DNA of 23,686 nt from NCBI GenBank assembly GCA_016935935.1, contig JAFGPZ010000164.1, positions 1-23,686 of the forward strand, written 5' to 3'. This DNA is from Deltaproteobacteria bacterium (GTDB taxonomy: Bacteria > Desulfobacterota > Syntrophia > Syntrophales > UBA2210). Positions 17,432 to 23,686 of this stretch are shown here, piece by piece (position 1 is the first letter of the stretch; every line of letters begins with the position of its first letter). The notes beneath the pieces were generated by a model that ran no database searches, was not told the DNA's origin, and saw only the letters and a program-made list of their open reading frames with translations. The position numbers were made by a program, and so were the translations under genes.

Positions 17432-18088
17432 TTGGGGCAAAAGGTAAATCCCATAGGATTCAGACTGGGCATTAATAAGACATGGAGTTCTCAGTGGTAT
17501 GCGGAAAAAAAATACGGCGATCTGCTGCATGAGGACATAAAGATAAGAAAACACCTCAAAAAGAAATTTTATCATGCAGGTGTTTCGAAGATAGAGATTG
17601 AAAGGGCAGCCGACAAGGCCAAAATCAATATTTATACTGCGCGTCCTGGAATTATTATAGGCAGAAAAGGATCTGAGATAGAGAAGGTAAAAAAGGAAAT
17701 TGAAAAAATTGCCACGGGAGAGGTCATTATAAATATCCTGGAGGTACGCAAACCGGAAATAGACGCCCAACTCGTTGCCGAAAATATTGCGCTTCAACTT
17801 GAGCGAAGGGTGGGTTTCAGAAGAGCCATGAAGCGTTGCGTGACATCTGCCCTTAAATTTGGGGCGAAGGGAATAAGGGTTGCCTGCGCAGGGCGTCTCG
17901 GTGGCGCCGAAATGGCGAGGAGGGAGTGGTACCGAGAAGGGAGAGTGCCGCTGCATACTCTCAGGGCAGATATAGATTATGGATTGGCTGAAGCGCATAC
18001 GACCTACGGTTTAATAGGTGTAAAGGTTTTAATTTTCCATGGCGAGATATTAACGGAGATGAAGGACAAGGGACAGAATGTTAATTGA
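17432..18088 (+). CDS. rpsC: 30S ribosomal protein S3
   Basis: S3 forms part of the mRNA entry channel and of the ribosomal helicase activity together with S4 and S5. From TTG 17432 the product is 218 residues, within the family range (about 210-235). It starts [13 protein letters not shown]. The KH RNA-binding domain carries IIIGRKG, with the GxxG loop at residues 77-80. The C-terminal domain has [20 protein letters not shown] and ends with [16 protein letters not shown]. The start is fixed by AGGAGGT. A reading frame extends upstream into rplV but adds non-homologous residues. A 9-bp inverted repeat spans the stop codon, and an unusual 142-nt gap precedes rplP. Confidence 0.98.
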   Translation: MGQKVNPIGFRLGINKTWSSQWYAEKKYGDLLHEDIKIRKHLKKKFYHAGVSKIEIERAADKAKINIYTARPGIIIGRKGSEIEKVKKEIEKIATGEVIINILEVRKPEIDAQLVAENIALQLERRVGFRRAMKRCVTSALKFGAKGIRVACAGRLGGAEMARREWYREGRVPLHTLRADIDYGLAEAHTTYGLIGVKVLIFHGEILTEMKDKGQNVN

Positions 18089-18102
18089 AAACTCCTTGTC
18101 CT
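18063..18102 (+). repeat. 9-bp inverted repeat spanning the rpsC stop codon
   Basis: AGGACAAGG at 18063-18071 is the exact reverse complement of CCTTGTCCT at 18094-18102, with a 22-nt loop holding the TGA stop at 18086-18088. One extra G-T pair extends the stem inward. No T-tract follows, so it is not a typical intrinsic terminator. It could be an mRNA-stabilising or processing hairpin, or chance. The remaining gap to rplP (18103-18230) holds GCAAC-TT-GTTGC at 18189-18200 and no convincing promoter or open reading frame. Confidence 0.6.
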
Positions 18103-18230
18103 GATAAACAAAAGAGGGCAAACGGGTTGAGGAATCTGCCTTCTATTGTAAGAAAATTCTAACTGACAGAGCAGTATGAGAGTTGTCGCAACTTGTTGCA
18201 GGGAGCCTCAATAAAAAAGGGTTGTAAACT

Positions 18231-18653
18231 ATGTTAGCGCCAAAACGAGTAAAGTATAGAAAACTACAGAAGGGCCGTATAAGAGGCGAGGCCAATAGAG
18301 GGTCGATGGTCAGCTTTGGCGAGTACGGACTTCAGGCGATGGAGGGCGGCCGTATTACGGCACGTCAGATTGAAGCAGCACGTATAGCAATAACACGCCA
18401 CGTCAGGCGTGGAGGTAAGGTGTGGATAAGAATATTCCCTCACAAGTCAATTACGAAGAAACCGGCTGAAACACGAATGGGGAAGGGTAAGGGATCTCCA
18501 GAGGAGTGGGTAGCTGTCGTAAAGAGGGGCACTGTTCTTTATGAGATGGAAGGGGTAGCAGAAAGCGTGGCTCGTGAAGCGCTCAGGCTGGCGGCCCATA
18601 AACTTCCCGTAGCAACAAAATACCTTTCAAGGGAGGTATTCGATGAAAATTGA
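18231..18653 (+). CDS. rplP: 50S ribosomal protein L16
   Basis: L16 binds near the A-site and the central protuberance and is needed for correct tRNA accommodation. The 140 residues match the family (about 136-140). The protein begins [19 protein letters not shown] and contains [25 protein letters not shown], the conserved core. The start is ATG 18231. AAAAAAGGG at 18213-18221 is the nearest binding site. It is normally adjacent to rpsC but here follows a 142-nt gap. The last 11 nt overlap rpmC, whose ribosome binding site GGGAGGT (18631-18637) lies inside rplP. Confidence 0.98.
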   Translation: MLAPKRVKYRKLQKGRIRGEANRGSMVSFGEYGLQAMEGGRITARQIEAARIAITRHVRRGGKVWIRIFPHKSITKKPAETRMGKGKGSPEEWVAVVKRGTVLYEMEGVAESVAREALRLAAHKLPVATKYLSREVFDEN

Positions 18654-18840
18654 GGAGATCAGAAATCTCAATATGGATGATCTGGCACACAAAAATGAGA
18701 GTCTTGCCGAGGAACTATTCAAGCTTCGATTCAGACATACGTCCGGGCAGTTGGATTCCCCTGCAGTCATGAAAAATCTAAAGAGAGACATTGCCAGAAT
18801 AAAGACAGTTCTCAGAGAAAGGGAGGGGGTATCCGAGTAG
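18643..18840 (+). CDS. rpmC: 50S ribosomal protein L29
   Basis: L29 is a small helical protein next to L23 at the tunnel exit. The 65 residues match the family. The protein begins [14 protein letters not shown] and contains the conserved [18 protein letters not shown], followed by the second helix with [17 protein letters not shown]. The ATG at 18643 overlaps the end of rplP by 11 nt in another frame, with GGGAGGT 5 nt upstream, so translational coupling is likely. rpsQ starts 2 nt after the stop. Confidence 0.98.
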   Translation: MKIEEIRNLNMDDLAHKNESLAEELFKLRFRHTSGQLDSPAVMKNLKRDIARIKTVLREREGVSE

Positions 18841-18842
18841 GC

Positions 18843-19103
18843 ATGGATCGCAGCAGAAAAGAGAGAAGAACGATACAGGGAATTGTAGTCAGCGACAGCA
18901 TGGACAAAACTGTAGTCGTATTGACAGAGAGATTAGTAAAACACCCTAAATTCCATAAGTACATAAGGCGGCATGTTAAATATAAGGCTCATGATGAAGA
19001 GGATATGTGTCGCAACGGAGATAAGGTGCAGATTGCTGAATCCCGTCCTCTCAGCAGGGATAAGCGATGGCGGGTAAAAGAAATAATAGAAAAGGCGAAA
19101 TAG
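18843..19103 (+). CDS. rpsQ: 30S ribosomal protein S17
   Basis: S17 is a primary 16S rRNA binder of the 30S body with an OB fold. The 86 residues match the family (about 80-90). Typical segments are [19 protein letters not shown], the first strands of the OB fold, followed by [20 protein letters not shown] and [11 protein letters not shown]. The start is ATG 18843, only 2 nt after rpmC, with GGGAGGGGG at the end of rpmC as a binding site. It is followed by rplN after 13 nt. Confidence 0.98.
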   Translation: MDRSRKERRTIQGIVVSDSMDKTVVVLTERLVKHPKFHKYIRRHVKYKAHDEEDMCRNGDKVQIAESRPLSRDKRWRVKEIIEKAK

Positions 19104-19116
19104 CGGTGCTTTTATC

Positions 19117-19485
19117 ATGATACAGATGCAGTCCTTTTTAAATGTAGCTGACAATTCTGGAGCCAAAAAAGTATGTTGTATTAAGGTACTTGGTGGTTCA
19201 AAGAGAAGGTACGCCCGTGTGGGTGATGTCATAGTAGTCTCCGTGAAGGAGGCCATCCCGAATTCTAAAGTCAAGAAGGGTGACGTGCTCAAGGCAGTAG
19301 TGGTAAGGACCAGTAAAGAGGTCGGTAGAGATGATGGCACCTATCTTAAGTTTGACGATAACTCGGCTGTTTTGATAACCAACGCCCTTGAGCCTGTCGG
19401 AACAAGAATATTTGGCCCAGTGGCACGTGAACTGAGGGCAAGGCAATTTATGAAGATAATTTCTCTCGCTCCCGAAGTCTTATAG
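19117..19485 (+). CDS. rplN: 50S ribosomal protein L14
   Basis: L14 lies at the subunit interface, forms inter-subunit bridges, and is the binding site of the silencing factor RsfS. The 122 residues equal the family norm. The protein begins [19 protein letters not shown] and contains DNSAVLITN and the C-terminal [19 protein letters not shown]. The start is ATG 19117. Its upstream site GGTG is weak, and a 10-bp palindrome TATCATGATA (19113-19122) spans the start codon. It is the first gene of the spc group, continuous with the S10 group. Confidence 0.98.
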   Translation: MIQMQSFLNVADNSGAKKVCCIKVLGGSKRRYARVGDVIVVSVKEAIPNSKVKKGDVLKAVVVRTSKEVGRDDGTYLKFDDNSAVLITNALEPVGTRIFGPVARELRARQFMKIISLAPEVL

Positions 19486-19507
19486 GGAGGGGAGTCTGGA
19501 ATCTGGA

Positions 19508-19843
19508 ATGTTGGGTGCAAAGATGAAAGGAATTCATATTAAAAAGGGTGATATGGTCAAGGTGACAGCCGGTAGAGAAAAAGGTAAAACCGGCAAGGTG
19601 CTCAAGGTTATAAGTGCGAAAAAACAGATTGTTATTGAGAAGTTGAATGTTATTAAGAAGCACCAGAGGCCTGATGCCAAGGGCAAAGGCGGGATTGTGG
19701 AAAAAGAAGCCGCCATGCATGTATCCAATGTGGCGGTTATCTGCAACAAATGCGATACTGGAGTCCGGGTGGGTTATAAATTTCTGGACAATGCCAAAAA
19801 GGTACGTGTCTGCAGGAGATGTCAAGAGATTTTAGATGAATAG
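19508..19843 (+). CDS. rplX: 50S ribosomal protein L24
   Basis: L24 is an assembly initiator protein near the tunnel exit, with a KOW-type fold. From ATG 19508 the product is 111 residues, starting [19 protein letters not shown], slightly longer than usual (about 102-108). The KOW motif region is [20 protein letters not shown] four-cysteine motif near the C-terminus ([11 protein letters not shown] and VCRRCQEIL) is common in bacterial L24. The start is uncertain. ATG 19523 would give 106 residues, but has no better binding site. The GGGAGGGGAG block at 19485-19494 is 13 nt from 19508 and 28 nt from 19523. rplE follows after 15 nt. Confidence 0.94.
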   Translation: MLGAKMKGIHIKKGDMVKVTAGREKGKTGKVLKVISAKKQIVIEKLNVIKKHQRPDAKGKGGIVEKEAAMHVSNVAVICNKCDTGVRVGYKFLDNAKKVRVCRRCQEILDE

Positions 19844-19858
19844 ATTGAGGATGAATCA

Positions 19859-20398
19859 ATGGCGAGACTGAAAGAGCATTACAAAGAGAAGGTAATTCCT
19901 GCCTTGATCAAGGAGTTTAAATATAAGAATGTAATGGAGGTTCCCAGGTTTGAAAAAATTGTTGTGAACATGGGTCTGGGTGAGGCAATCAGGAATGCAA
20001 AGATACTGGACAACGCGGTTCAGGAACTTTCCAAGATTGTGGGGCAGAGGCCGGTTGTTACAAAGGCAAGGAAATCGATAGCAACGTTCAAGCTTCGTCA
20101 AGGTATGTCTATTGGTTGTATGGTAACCCTGAGGTCTGAAATAATGTACGAATTCTTTGACAGGCTTGCCAATGTCGCTATCCCGCGTATCAGAGATTTT
20201 AGAGGGATATCCCCAAAATCCTTTGACGGTAGAGGTAATTTTTCTATGGGAATGAATGAGCACTATATATTTCCCGAGATAGATTATGACAAGATAGAAA
20301 CTGTGCTGGGAATGAATATAGCTATAGTAACAACGGCAAAAACGGATGATGAAGCAAGAGAACTCCTAAGGCTGATGGGCGTTCCGTTCCGGAGTTAG
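19859..20398 (+). CDS. rplE: 50S ribosomal protein L5
   Basis: L5 binds 5S rRNA and forms part of the central protuberance. The 179 residues equal the E. coli length. The protein begins [20 protein letters not shown] and contains [29 protein letters not shown] and [21 protein letters not shown], all conserved in the family. The start is ATG 19859, preceded by GAGGATG. rpsN begins 12 nt downstream. In E. coli S8 represses the spc operon at the rplX-rplE junction; the 15-nt gap here offers no obvious structure. Confidence 0.99.
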   Translation: MARLKEHYKEKVIPALIKEFKYKNVMEVPRFEKIVVNMGLGEAIRNAKILDNAVQELSKIVGQRPVVTKARKSIATFKLRQGMSIGCMVTLRSEIMYEFFDRLANVAIPRIRDFRGISPKSFDGRGNFSMGMNEHYIFPEIDYDKIETVLGMNIAIVTTAKTDDEARELLRLMGVPFRS

Positions 20399-20410
20399 AG
20401 AGGAATTAGC

Positions 20411-20596
20411 GTGGCAAAGAAATCTTTAATAGCGAAGGCGAAGAGAAAGAATAAGTTTTCTGTTAGAGAGTATAATCGGTGTCCCCTGTGCGGAAGGCCG
20501 CGTGCCTATTACCGTAAATTTGACATGTGCAGAATATGTCTCAGGAAGCGCGCCCTTAGTGGCGAAGTACCAGGTGTGATTAAATCAAGTTGGTAG
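20411..20596 (+). CDS. rpsN: 30S ribosomal protein S14, zinc-binding short form
   Basis: S14 is a late-binding 30S head protein. The 61-residue length and the two CxxC pairs, Cys24/Cys27 and Cys40/Cys43 (CPLC and CRIC), mark the zinc-dependent type Z form rather than the zinc-free form of about 100 residues found in E. coli. The sequence [16 protein letters not shown] and the end GVIKSSW are typical. The start is GTG 20411, with GAGAGGA upstream. It lies 12 nt after rplE and 12 nt before rpsH. Together with zinc-type L33 it implies zinc demand by these ribosomes. Whether a zinc-free paralogue exists elsewhere cannot be seen. Confidence 0.98.
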   Translation: MAKKSLIAKAKRKNKFSVREYNRCPLCGRPRAYYRKFDMCRICLRKRALSGEVPGVIKSSW

Positions 20597-20608
20597 AGGA
20601 GATAAGAG

Positions 20609-21013
20609 ATGGGAGTTTCCGACCCTGTTGCTGATATGCTGACGAGGATCAGGAATGCTAATCGAATGCGATTTAAAAGTGTCGATGTGTTGGTCTCGAA
20701 GACTAACATTAGTATCGTCAAGGTTCTTAAAAAAGAAGGCTTTATAGGCGGATATGATGTTAGGAAAGATCATGCCGGGTCGCATAATGTATTGAGGGTA
20801 TATCTTAAGTACACTGATTCGAAAGAAAAAGTAATAACGGATATACAGAGGATCAGCAAGCCCAGCAAGCGGGTTTACGTCAAGAGTAAAAAGATCCCGA
20901 AGATCTTGGATGGATATGGTATAGCCATTCTTTCAACTTCCAGAGGCATAATAACCGATAAAGAGGCCAGGGTGGTTAATGCAGGTGGCGAGATTCTCTG
21001 CAGTGTATGGTAG
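20609..21013 (+). CDS. rpsH: 30S ribosomal protein S8
   Basis: S8 binds helix 21 of 16S rRNA and, in E. coli, represses the spc operon mRNA. The 134 residues match the family (about 130-134). The protein begins MGVSDPVADMLTRIRNANR and ends GIITDKEARVVNAGGEILCSVW, where STSRGIITDKEA is the signature. The start is ATG 20609 with AGAGGAG upstream. A 77-nt gap separates it from the start of rplF, with a weak imperfect hairpin (ACTTGTCCC 21045-21053 against GGGTCAGGT 21063-21071). Confidence 0.99.
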   Translation: MGVSDPVADMLTRIRNANRMRFKSVDVLVSKTNISIVKVLKKEGFIGGYDVRKDHAGSHNVLRVYLKYTDSKEKVITDIQRISKPSKRVYVKSKKIPKILDGYGIAILSTSRGIITDKEARVVNAGGEILCSVW

Positions 21014-21090
21014 ATTTGTAAGGTAGAAATTACTTTGGTAAACCACTTGTCCCCCTTTATACGGGTCAGGTTGTATTGGAGGCTTATTTA

Positions 21091-21630
21091 ATGTCGAGAG
21101 TTGGGAAAAAACCGATAAAGATTCCACCTGGTGTAAAAATTACACGGGAAAATTCCCTTATTAAGGTTGAGGGACCCAAGGGTACTCTTACTAGAGAAAT
21201 TCCAGAGGAAATAGATATAGAGATGGGGCAAGAAGACCTGATAGTCAAGACGCTCTCCGATGGTCAGAAAGTGAGGTCGCTGCATGGTTTGTCACGCGCG
21301 CTTATTGCAAATATGGTTACGGGAGTAAGTGAGGGATTTGAAAAGGCCCTTGAAATCGTAGGGGTGGGGTATAGAGGAGAGGTTGATGGTGACATATTAA
21401 AACTCGCAATCGGATATTCAGAGCCTGTGGAGTACAGGATTTCTGAAGGAGTTTCCATTAAGATTGAAAAGCTTGTTAATATGGTAGTTTCGGGAATTGA
21501 TAAGGAACTTGTAGGAAAAGTGGCAGCCGATATCAGGAGATTAAAAAAACCGGAACCATATAAGGGGAAGGGCATAAGATATGCGGGGGAACGCATAAGG
21601 AGAAAGGTCGGCAAGTCAGCCGGCGCGTAA
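21091..21630 (+). CDS. rplF: 50S ribosomal protein L6
   Basis: L6 lies near the factor-binding site of the large subunit and is needed for late 50S assembly. From ATG 21091 the product is 179 residues beginning MSRVGKKPIKIPPGVKI, the standard start. Two homologous domains are expected; the second ends with KKPEPYKGKGIRYAGERIRRKVGKSAG, which includes the conserved PEPYKGKGI motif. TTGGAGG at 21076-21082 is 8 nt upstream and is the ribosome binding site. Reading its TTG as a start would add five spurious residues. rplR follows after 26 nt. Confidence 0.98.
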   Translation: MSRVGKKPIKIPPGVKITRENSLIKVEGPKGTLTREIPEEIDIEMGQEDLIVKTLSDGQKVRSLHGLSRALIANMVTGVSEGFEKALEIVGVGYRGEVDGDILKLAIGYSEPVEYRISEGVSIKIEKLVNMVVSGIDKELVGKVAADIRRLKKPEPYKGKGIRYAGERIRRKVGKSAGA

Positions 21631-21656
21631 TATGATCTTCCAGGAGAGGTAGAAAC

Positions 21657-22025
21657 TTGTCAACAGAAAAAAAGCTTAAGAAGATTAGGAACAGACGCGA
21701 GAGAAGGGTAAGGAGTAAGATATTCGGCACCGAGACGAGACCGCGTCTTTCAGTATTTCGAAGTTCTCGTTACATATATGTGCAGGCAATTGCTGATGAT
21801 AGCGGCAAAACCCTGGCGGATGCCTCAAATCTCAGCAAAGATCTCAAGGGGACTCTCGATAAGATGAAGAAGGCGGATGCAGCCAGAAGTGTTGGAAAGT
21901 TGATTGCAGAGAAGCTGCTGTCGCAGAATATCAAAACTGCCGTTTTCGACAGGGGAAGATTCCTCTACCAGGGACGAGTTAAAGCCCTTGCGGAAGCGGT
22001 CAGAGAATCCGGCGTGGTAATATAG
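21657..22025 (+). CDS. rplR: 50S ribosomal protein L18
   Basis: L18 binds 5S rRNA and joins it to the central protuberance with L5. The 122 residues match the family (about 117-122). The basic N-terminus with [10 protein letters not shown] is followed by [21 protein letters not shown] and the C-terminal [23 protein letters not shown]. The start is TTG 21657, with AGGAGAGGT at 21642-21650 and 6 nt spacing, and the N-terminus fits homologues. rpsE begins one base after the TAG stop. Confidence 0.97.
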   Translation: MSTEKKLKKIRNRRERRVRSKIFGTETRPRLSVFRSSRYIYVQAIADDSGKTLADASNLSKDLKGTLDKMKKADAARSVGKLIAEKLLSQNIKTAVFDRGRFLYQGRVKALAEAVRESGVVI

Positions 22026-22026
22026 C

Positions 22027-22542
22027 ATGGAAAAGACGGTTCATAATGTGGATAGGGTACATATGGAAGAACATGAGATTTTGGACAAGGTGGTTACAAT
22101 CAACAGGACAGCCAAGGTCGTAAAAGGTGGCAGGAGGTTCAGGTTCAGTGCCATAGTCGCCGTTGGAGATGGAAAGGGGTCTGTGGGAGTAGGACTGGGT
22201 AAGGCCCATGAGGTGCCTGAAGCCATAAGAAAGGGAACGGAAAAGGCCAGGAAGACAATGATCAAGGTGGCTGTGCTTAACAAGACAATCCCTCACGAGA
22301 TTATTGGTCACTATGGGGCAGGAAGGGTACTTTTGAAGCCCGCATTGGAGGGTACGGGGCTCATCGCCGGGGGAGCGGTAAGAGCAATTCTCGAGATGGC
22401 GGGAGTACAAAACATATTGACCAAGTGTCTTGGATCTCATAATCCACACAACCTTGTAAAAGCTACGATGGACGGATTGAAGCGATTGAAGGACCCCGTC
22501 GAGATTGCGGCCAAGCGTGGCAAGGATATTTCTGAGATATAA
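22027..22542 (+). CDS. rpsE: 30S ribosomal protein S5
   Basis: S5 contributes to decoding accuracy and, with S3 and S4, to mRNA unwinding at the entry tunnel. The 171 residues are close to the E. coli 167. The double-stranded RNA binding type N-terminal domain contains [22 protein letters not shown] and [15 protein letters not shown]. The C-terminal domain contains [20 protein letters not shown]. The start is ATG 22027, one base after rplR, with only a weak binding site, so coupling to rplR is likely. An ATG at 22063 would remove 12 residues and is less likely because the conserved domain begins soon after. Confidence 0.98.
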   Translation: MEKTVHNVDRVHMEEHEILDKVVTINRTAKVVKGGRRFRFSAIVAVGDGKGSVGVGLGKAHEVPEAIRKGTEKARKTMIKVAVLNKTIPHEIIGHYGAGRVLLKPALEGTGLIAGGAVRAILEMAGVQNILTKCLGSHNPHNLVKATMDGLKRLKDPVEIAAKRGKDISEI

Positions 22543-22554
22543 ATATTTAATATT

Positions 22555-22560
22555 GAGGTG
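22555..22560 (+). promoter_or_regulatory. Ribosome binding site that sets the rpmD GTG start
   Basis: GAGGTG at 22555-22560 is 6 nt before GTG 22567. Its own GTG at 22558 is in frame but lacks any upstream site, so it is read here as part of the Shine-Dalgarno sequence rather than as a start. Confidence 0.7.
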
Positions 22561-22566
22561 CATTCG

Positions 22567-22764
22567 GTGGGAAGGCGACTTAAGGTACAGCAGATAAAGA
22601 GTTATATAGGACGACCCAAAAAGCAGAGAGAAATCCTTCGCGGTATGGGGCTGGGTAGATTACAGAGAATTGTCTACCTGAAAGATGCACCCGAAATTCG
22701 CGGTATGATAAAGAAGGTGGAACATCTGGTTTCGGTAGAAGAATGCGAGGTGGATCAGGCATGA
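22567..22764 (+). CDS. rpmD: 50S ribosomal protein L30
   Basis: L30 is a small 50S protein found in many but not all bacteria. From GTG 22567 the product is 65 residues starting [20 protein letters not shown], slightly over the usual 58-62. The segment [21 protein letters not shown] is the family signature. An earlier GTG at 22558 would add three residues but is part of the likely ribosome binding site. The TGA stop overlaps the ATG of rplO (ATGA at 22761-22764), so translation is coupled. Confidence 0.95.
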   Translation: MGRRLKVQQIKSYIGRPKKQREILRGMGLGRLQRIVYLKDAPEIRGMIKKVEHLVSVEECEVDQA

Positions 22765-23201
22765 AATTAGAAGAACTAAGGCCTCCTCAGGGTGCGGTTA
22801 AAAAGAGAAAGCGTGTAGGCAGGGGAACAGGTTCAGGGCATGGAGGAACATCCTGCAAGGGGGCTAAAGGGCAGAATGCAAGATCCGGCGGCGGGGTGAA
22901 ACCCGGTTTCGAGGGAGGGCAGATGCCTCTCACGAGACGTTTGCCCAAGCGGGGATTTTATAACAGATTCAGAAAGGACATAGCGATAGTCAATCTGGAG
23001 CAGTTGACGAAGTTCTCCGAAGGTTCCCTCGTAGATGCCGAAACGCTTTTCGATGCTGGCATAATAAGGAAACAGTGTGACGGAATCAAGGTACTTGGCA
23101 GGGGTGATGTAAATTATCCACTGACAGTAAAAGTGAATGCCATAAGCCGCAGCGCAAGGGAAAAAATAGAGGCCTCGGGCGGCTCCATAGAGGTTATTTA
23201 A
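22761..23201 (+). CDS. rplO: 50S ribosomal protein L15
   Basis: L15 is a late-assembling 50S protein that contacts 5S and 23S rRNA elements. From ATG 22761 the product is 146 residues, matching the family (about 144-148). The N-terminus [22 protein letters not shown] and the glycine-rich [20 protein letters not shown] are characteristic. The extended basic region [17 protein letters not shown] follows. GAGGTGG at 22747-22753 is 7 nt upstream. A longer in-frame reading from 22743 would use residues encoded by that site and is rejected. The start overlaps the rpmD stop, and secY begins directly after the TAA. Confidence 0.97.
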   Translation: MKLEELRPPQGAVKKRKRVGRGTGSGHGGTSCKGAKGQNARSGGGVKPGFEGGQMPLTRRLPKRGFYNRFRKDIAIVNLEQLTKFSEGSLVDAETLFDAGIIRKQCDGIKVLGRGDVNYPLTVKVNAISRSAREKIEASGGSIEVI

Positions 23202-23686
23202 GTGCTAGGTGGTTTTAAAAACATAACCAAGATCCCTGAATTGCAGAAGAGGATTATTGTCTCACTTCTTTTGCTTGCCGTATATCGGATCGGTGTTCAT
23301 GTGCCCACACCCGGTATTGATACACAGGCACTGGCAGCATTTTTCGATCAGGCCCGGGGATCTCTCTTGGGACTATTCGACATGTTTGCCGGGGGAGCCT
23401 TGAGTACGCTGTCCGTATTTGCACTGGGTATAATGCCATATATCAGCGCCTCTATCATACTTCAACTGCTGACAGTAGTTGTGCCCCACTTGGAAAAACT
23501 GTCTAAAGAGGGAGATTCTGGTAGGAGAAAGATAACTCAGTATACGCGATATGGGACTGTTCTTTTAAGTATAGTACAGGGATTTGGAATCTCAATCGGT
23601 CTCGAAAATATGGCGGGCCCTTCGGGGTTGTCTGTCGTTCTTCAACCAGGCTGGGGATTCCGGTTGATGACGGTAATAACCTTAAC
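23202..23686 (+). CDS. secY: Preprotein translocase subunit SecY (3' end beyond the window)
   Basis: SecY is the channel-forming subunit of the Sec translocase in the inner membrane. The GTG start at 23202 directly abuts the rplO stop, and AGAGGT at 23189-23194 is 7 nt upstream. About 161 codons are present. The N-terminus MLGGFKNITKIPELQKRI is followed by the first membrane span (about residues 18-36), then VHVPTPGID. A segment with LGLFDMFAGGALSTLSVFALGIMPYISASII corresponds to the plug and second span. LEKLSKEGDSGRRKITQYTRY is the first cytoplasmic loop. The family has about 435 residues and ten spans, so roughly two thirds is missing. Its partner SecE is encoded at 358-561. Confidence 0.97.
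   Translation, partial: MLGGFKNITKIPELQKRIIVSLLLLAVYRIGVHVPTPGIDTQALAAFFDQARGSLLGLFDMFAGGALSTLSVFALGIMPYISASIILQLLTVVVPHLEKLSKEGDSGRRKITQYTRYGTVLLSIVQGFGISIGLENMAGPSGLSVVLQPGWGFRLMTVITL

Noticed and set aside
19113..19122. 10-bp palindrome TATCATGATA over the rplN start codon as an operator or S8 site
   Set aside because: Too short and AT-rich to be persuasive; a regulatory S8 site would need a structured stem like helix 21 of 16S rRNA, which I do not see.

Overview
The window is a contiguous stretch of the conserved bacterial transcription and translation super-cluster, entirely on the + strand. It carries 34 protein genes and 2 tRNA genes. Base composition looks moderate (mid-40s % GC by eye). 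Several traits point to a Gram-negative proteobacterium-like organism, most plausibly of the former Deltaproteobacteria (Desulfobacterota). RpoB keeps the long insertions of the proteobacterial beta subunit, and RpoC carries a large insertion inside the trigger loop. The order tRNA-Thr, rpmG, tRNA-Trp, secE, nusG runs directly into rplKAJL-rpoBC, the str genes, the S10 operon and the spc operon. The lineage call is inference; no rRNA or search result is available.

Layout: 1-334 holds the 3' part of tRNA-Thr(GGT), rpmG and tRNA-Trp(CCA). 358-1093 holds secE and nusG. 1129-3405 holds rplK, rplA, an L10-type mRNA leader, rplJ and rplL. 3470-11762 holds rpoB and rpoC. A near-consensus sigma70 promoter lies across the rpoC stop codon and reads into rpsL, rpsG and tuf (11828-13943); fusA, which normally sits between rpsG and tuf, is absent. 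13974-18088 is the S10 operon, rpsJ to rpsC, with a hairpin plus T-tract between rpsJ and rplC. After an unusual 142-nt gap come rplP, rpmC and rpsQ, then the spc genes rplN to rplO. The window ends inside secY.

The genes work together as the core of gene expression: RNA polymerase beta and beta', the elongation/antitermination factor NusG, EF-Tu, 27 ribosomal proteins of both subunits, and the SecE and SecY parts of the protein translocase. All intact genes look full length with expected motifs. Eight of 34 genes use TTG or GTG starts, and for several of these a strong Shine-Dalgarno site decides the start.

I found no mobile element, CRISPR array, toxin-antitoxin pair, defence gene or previously undescribed multi-gene system. 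The points worth a second look are mostly regulatory: the missing fusA, structured intergenic gaps (rpsJ-rplC, rpsC-rplP), the rplJ leader with three copies of a 7-mer, and complementarity between the tRNA-Trp 3' end and the secE ribosome binding site.
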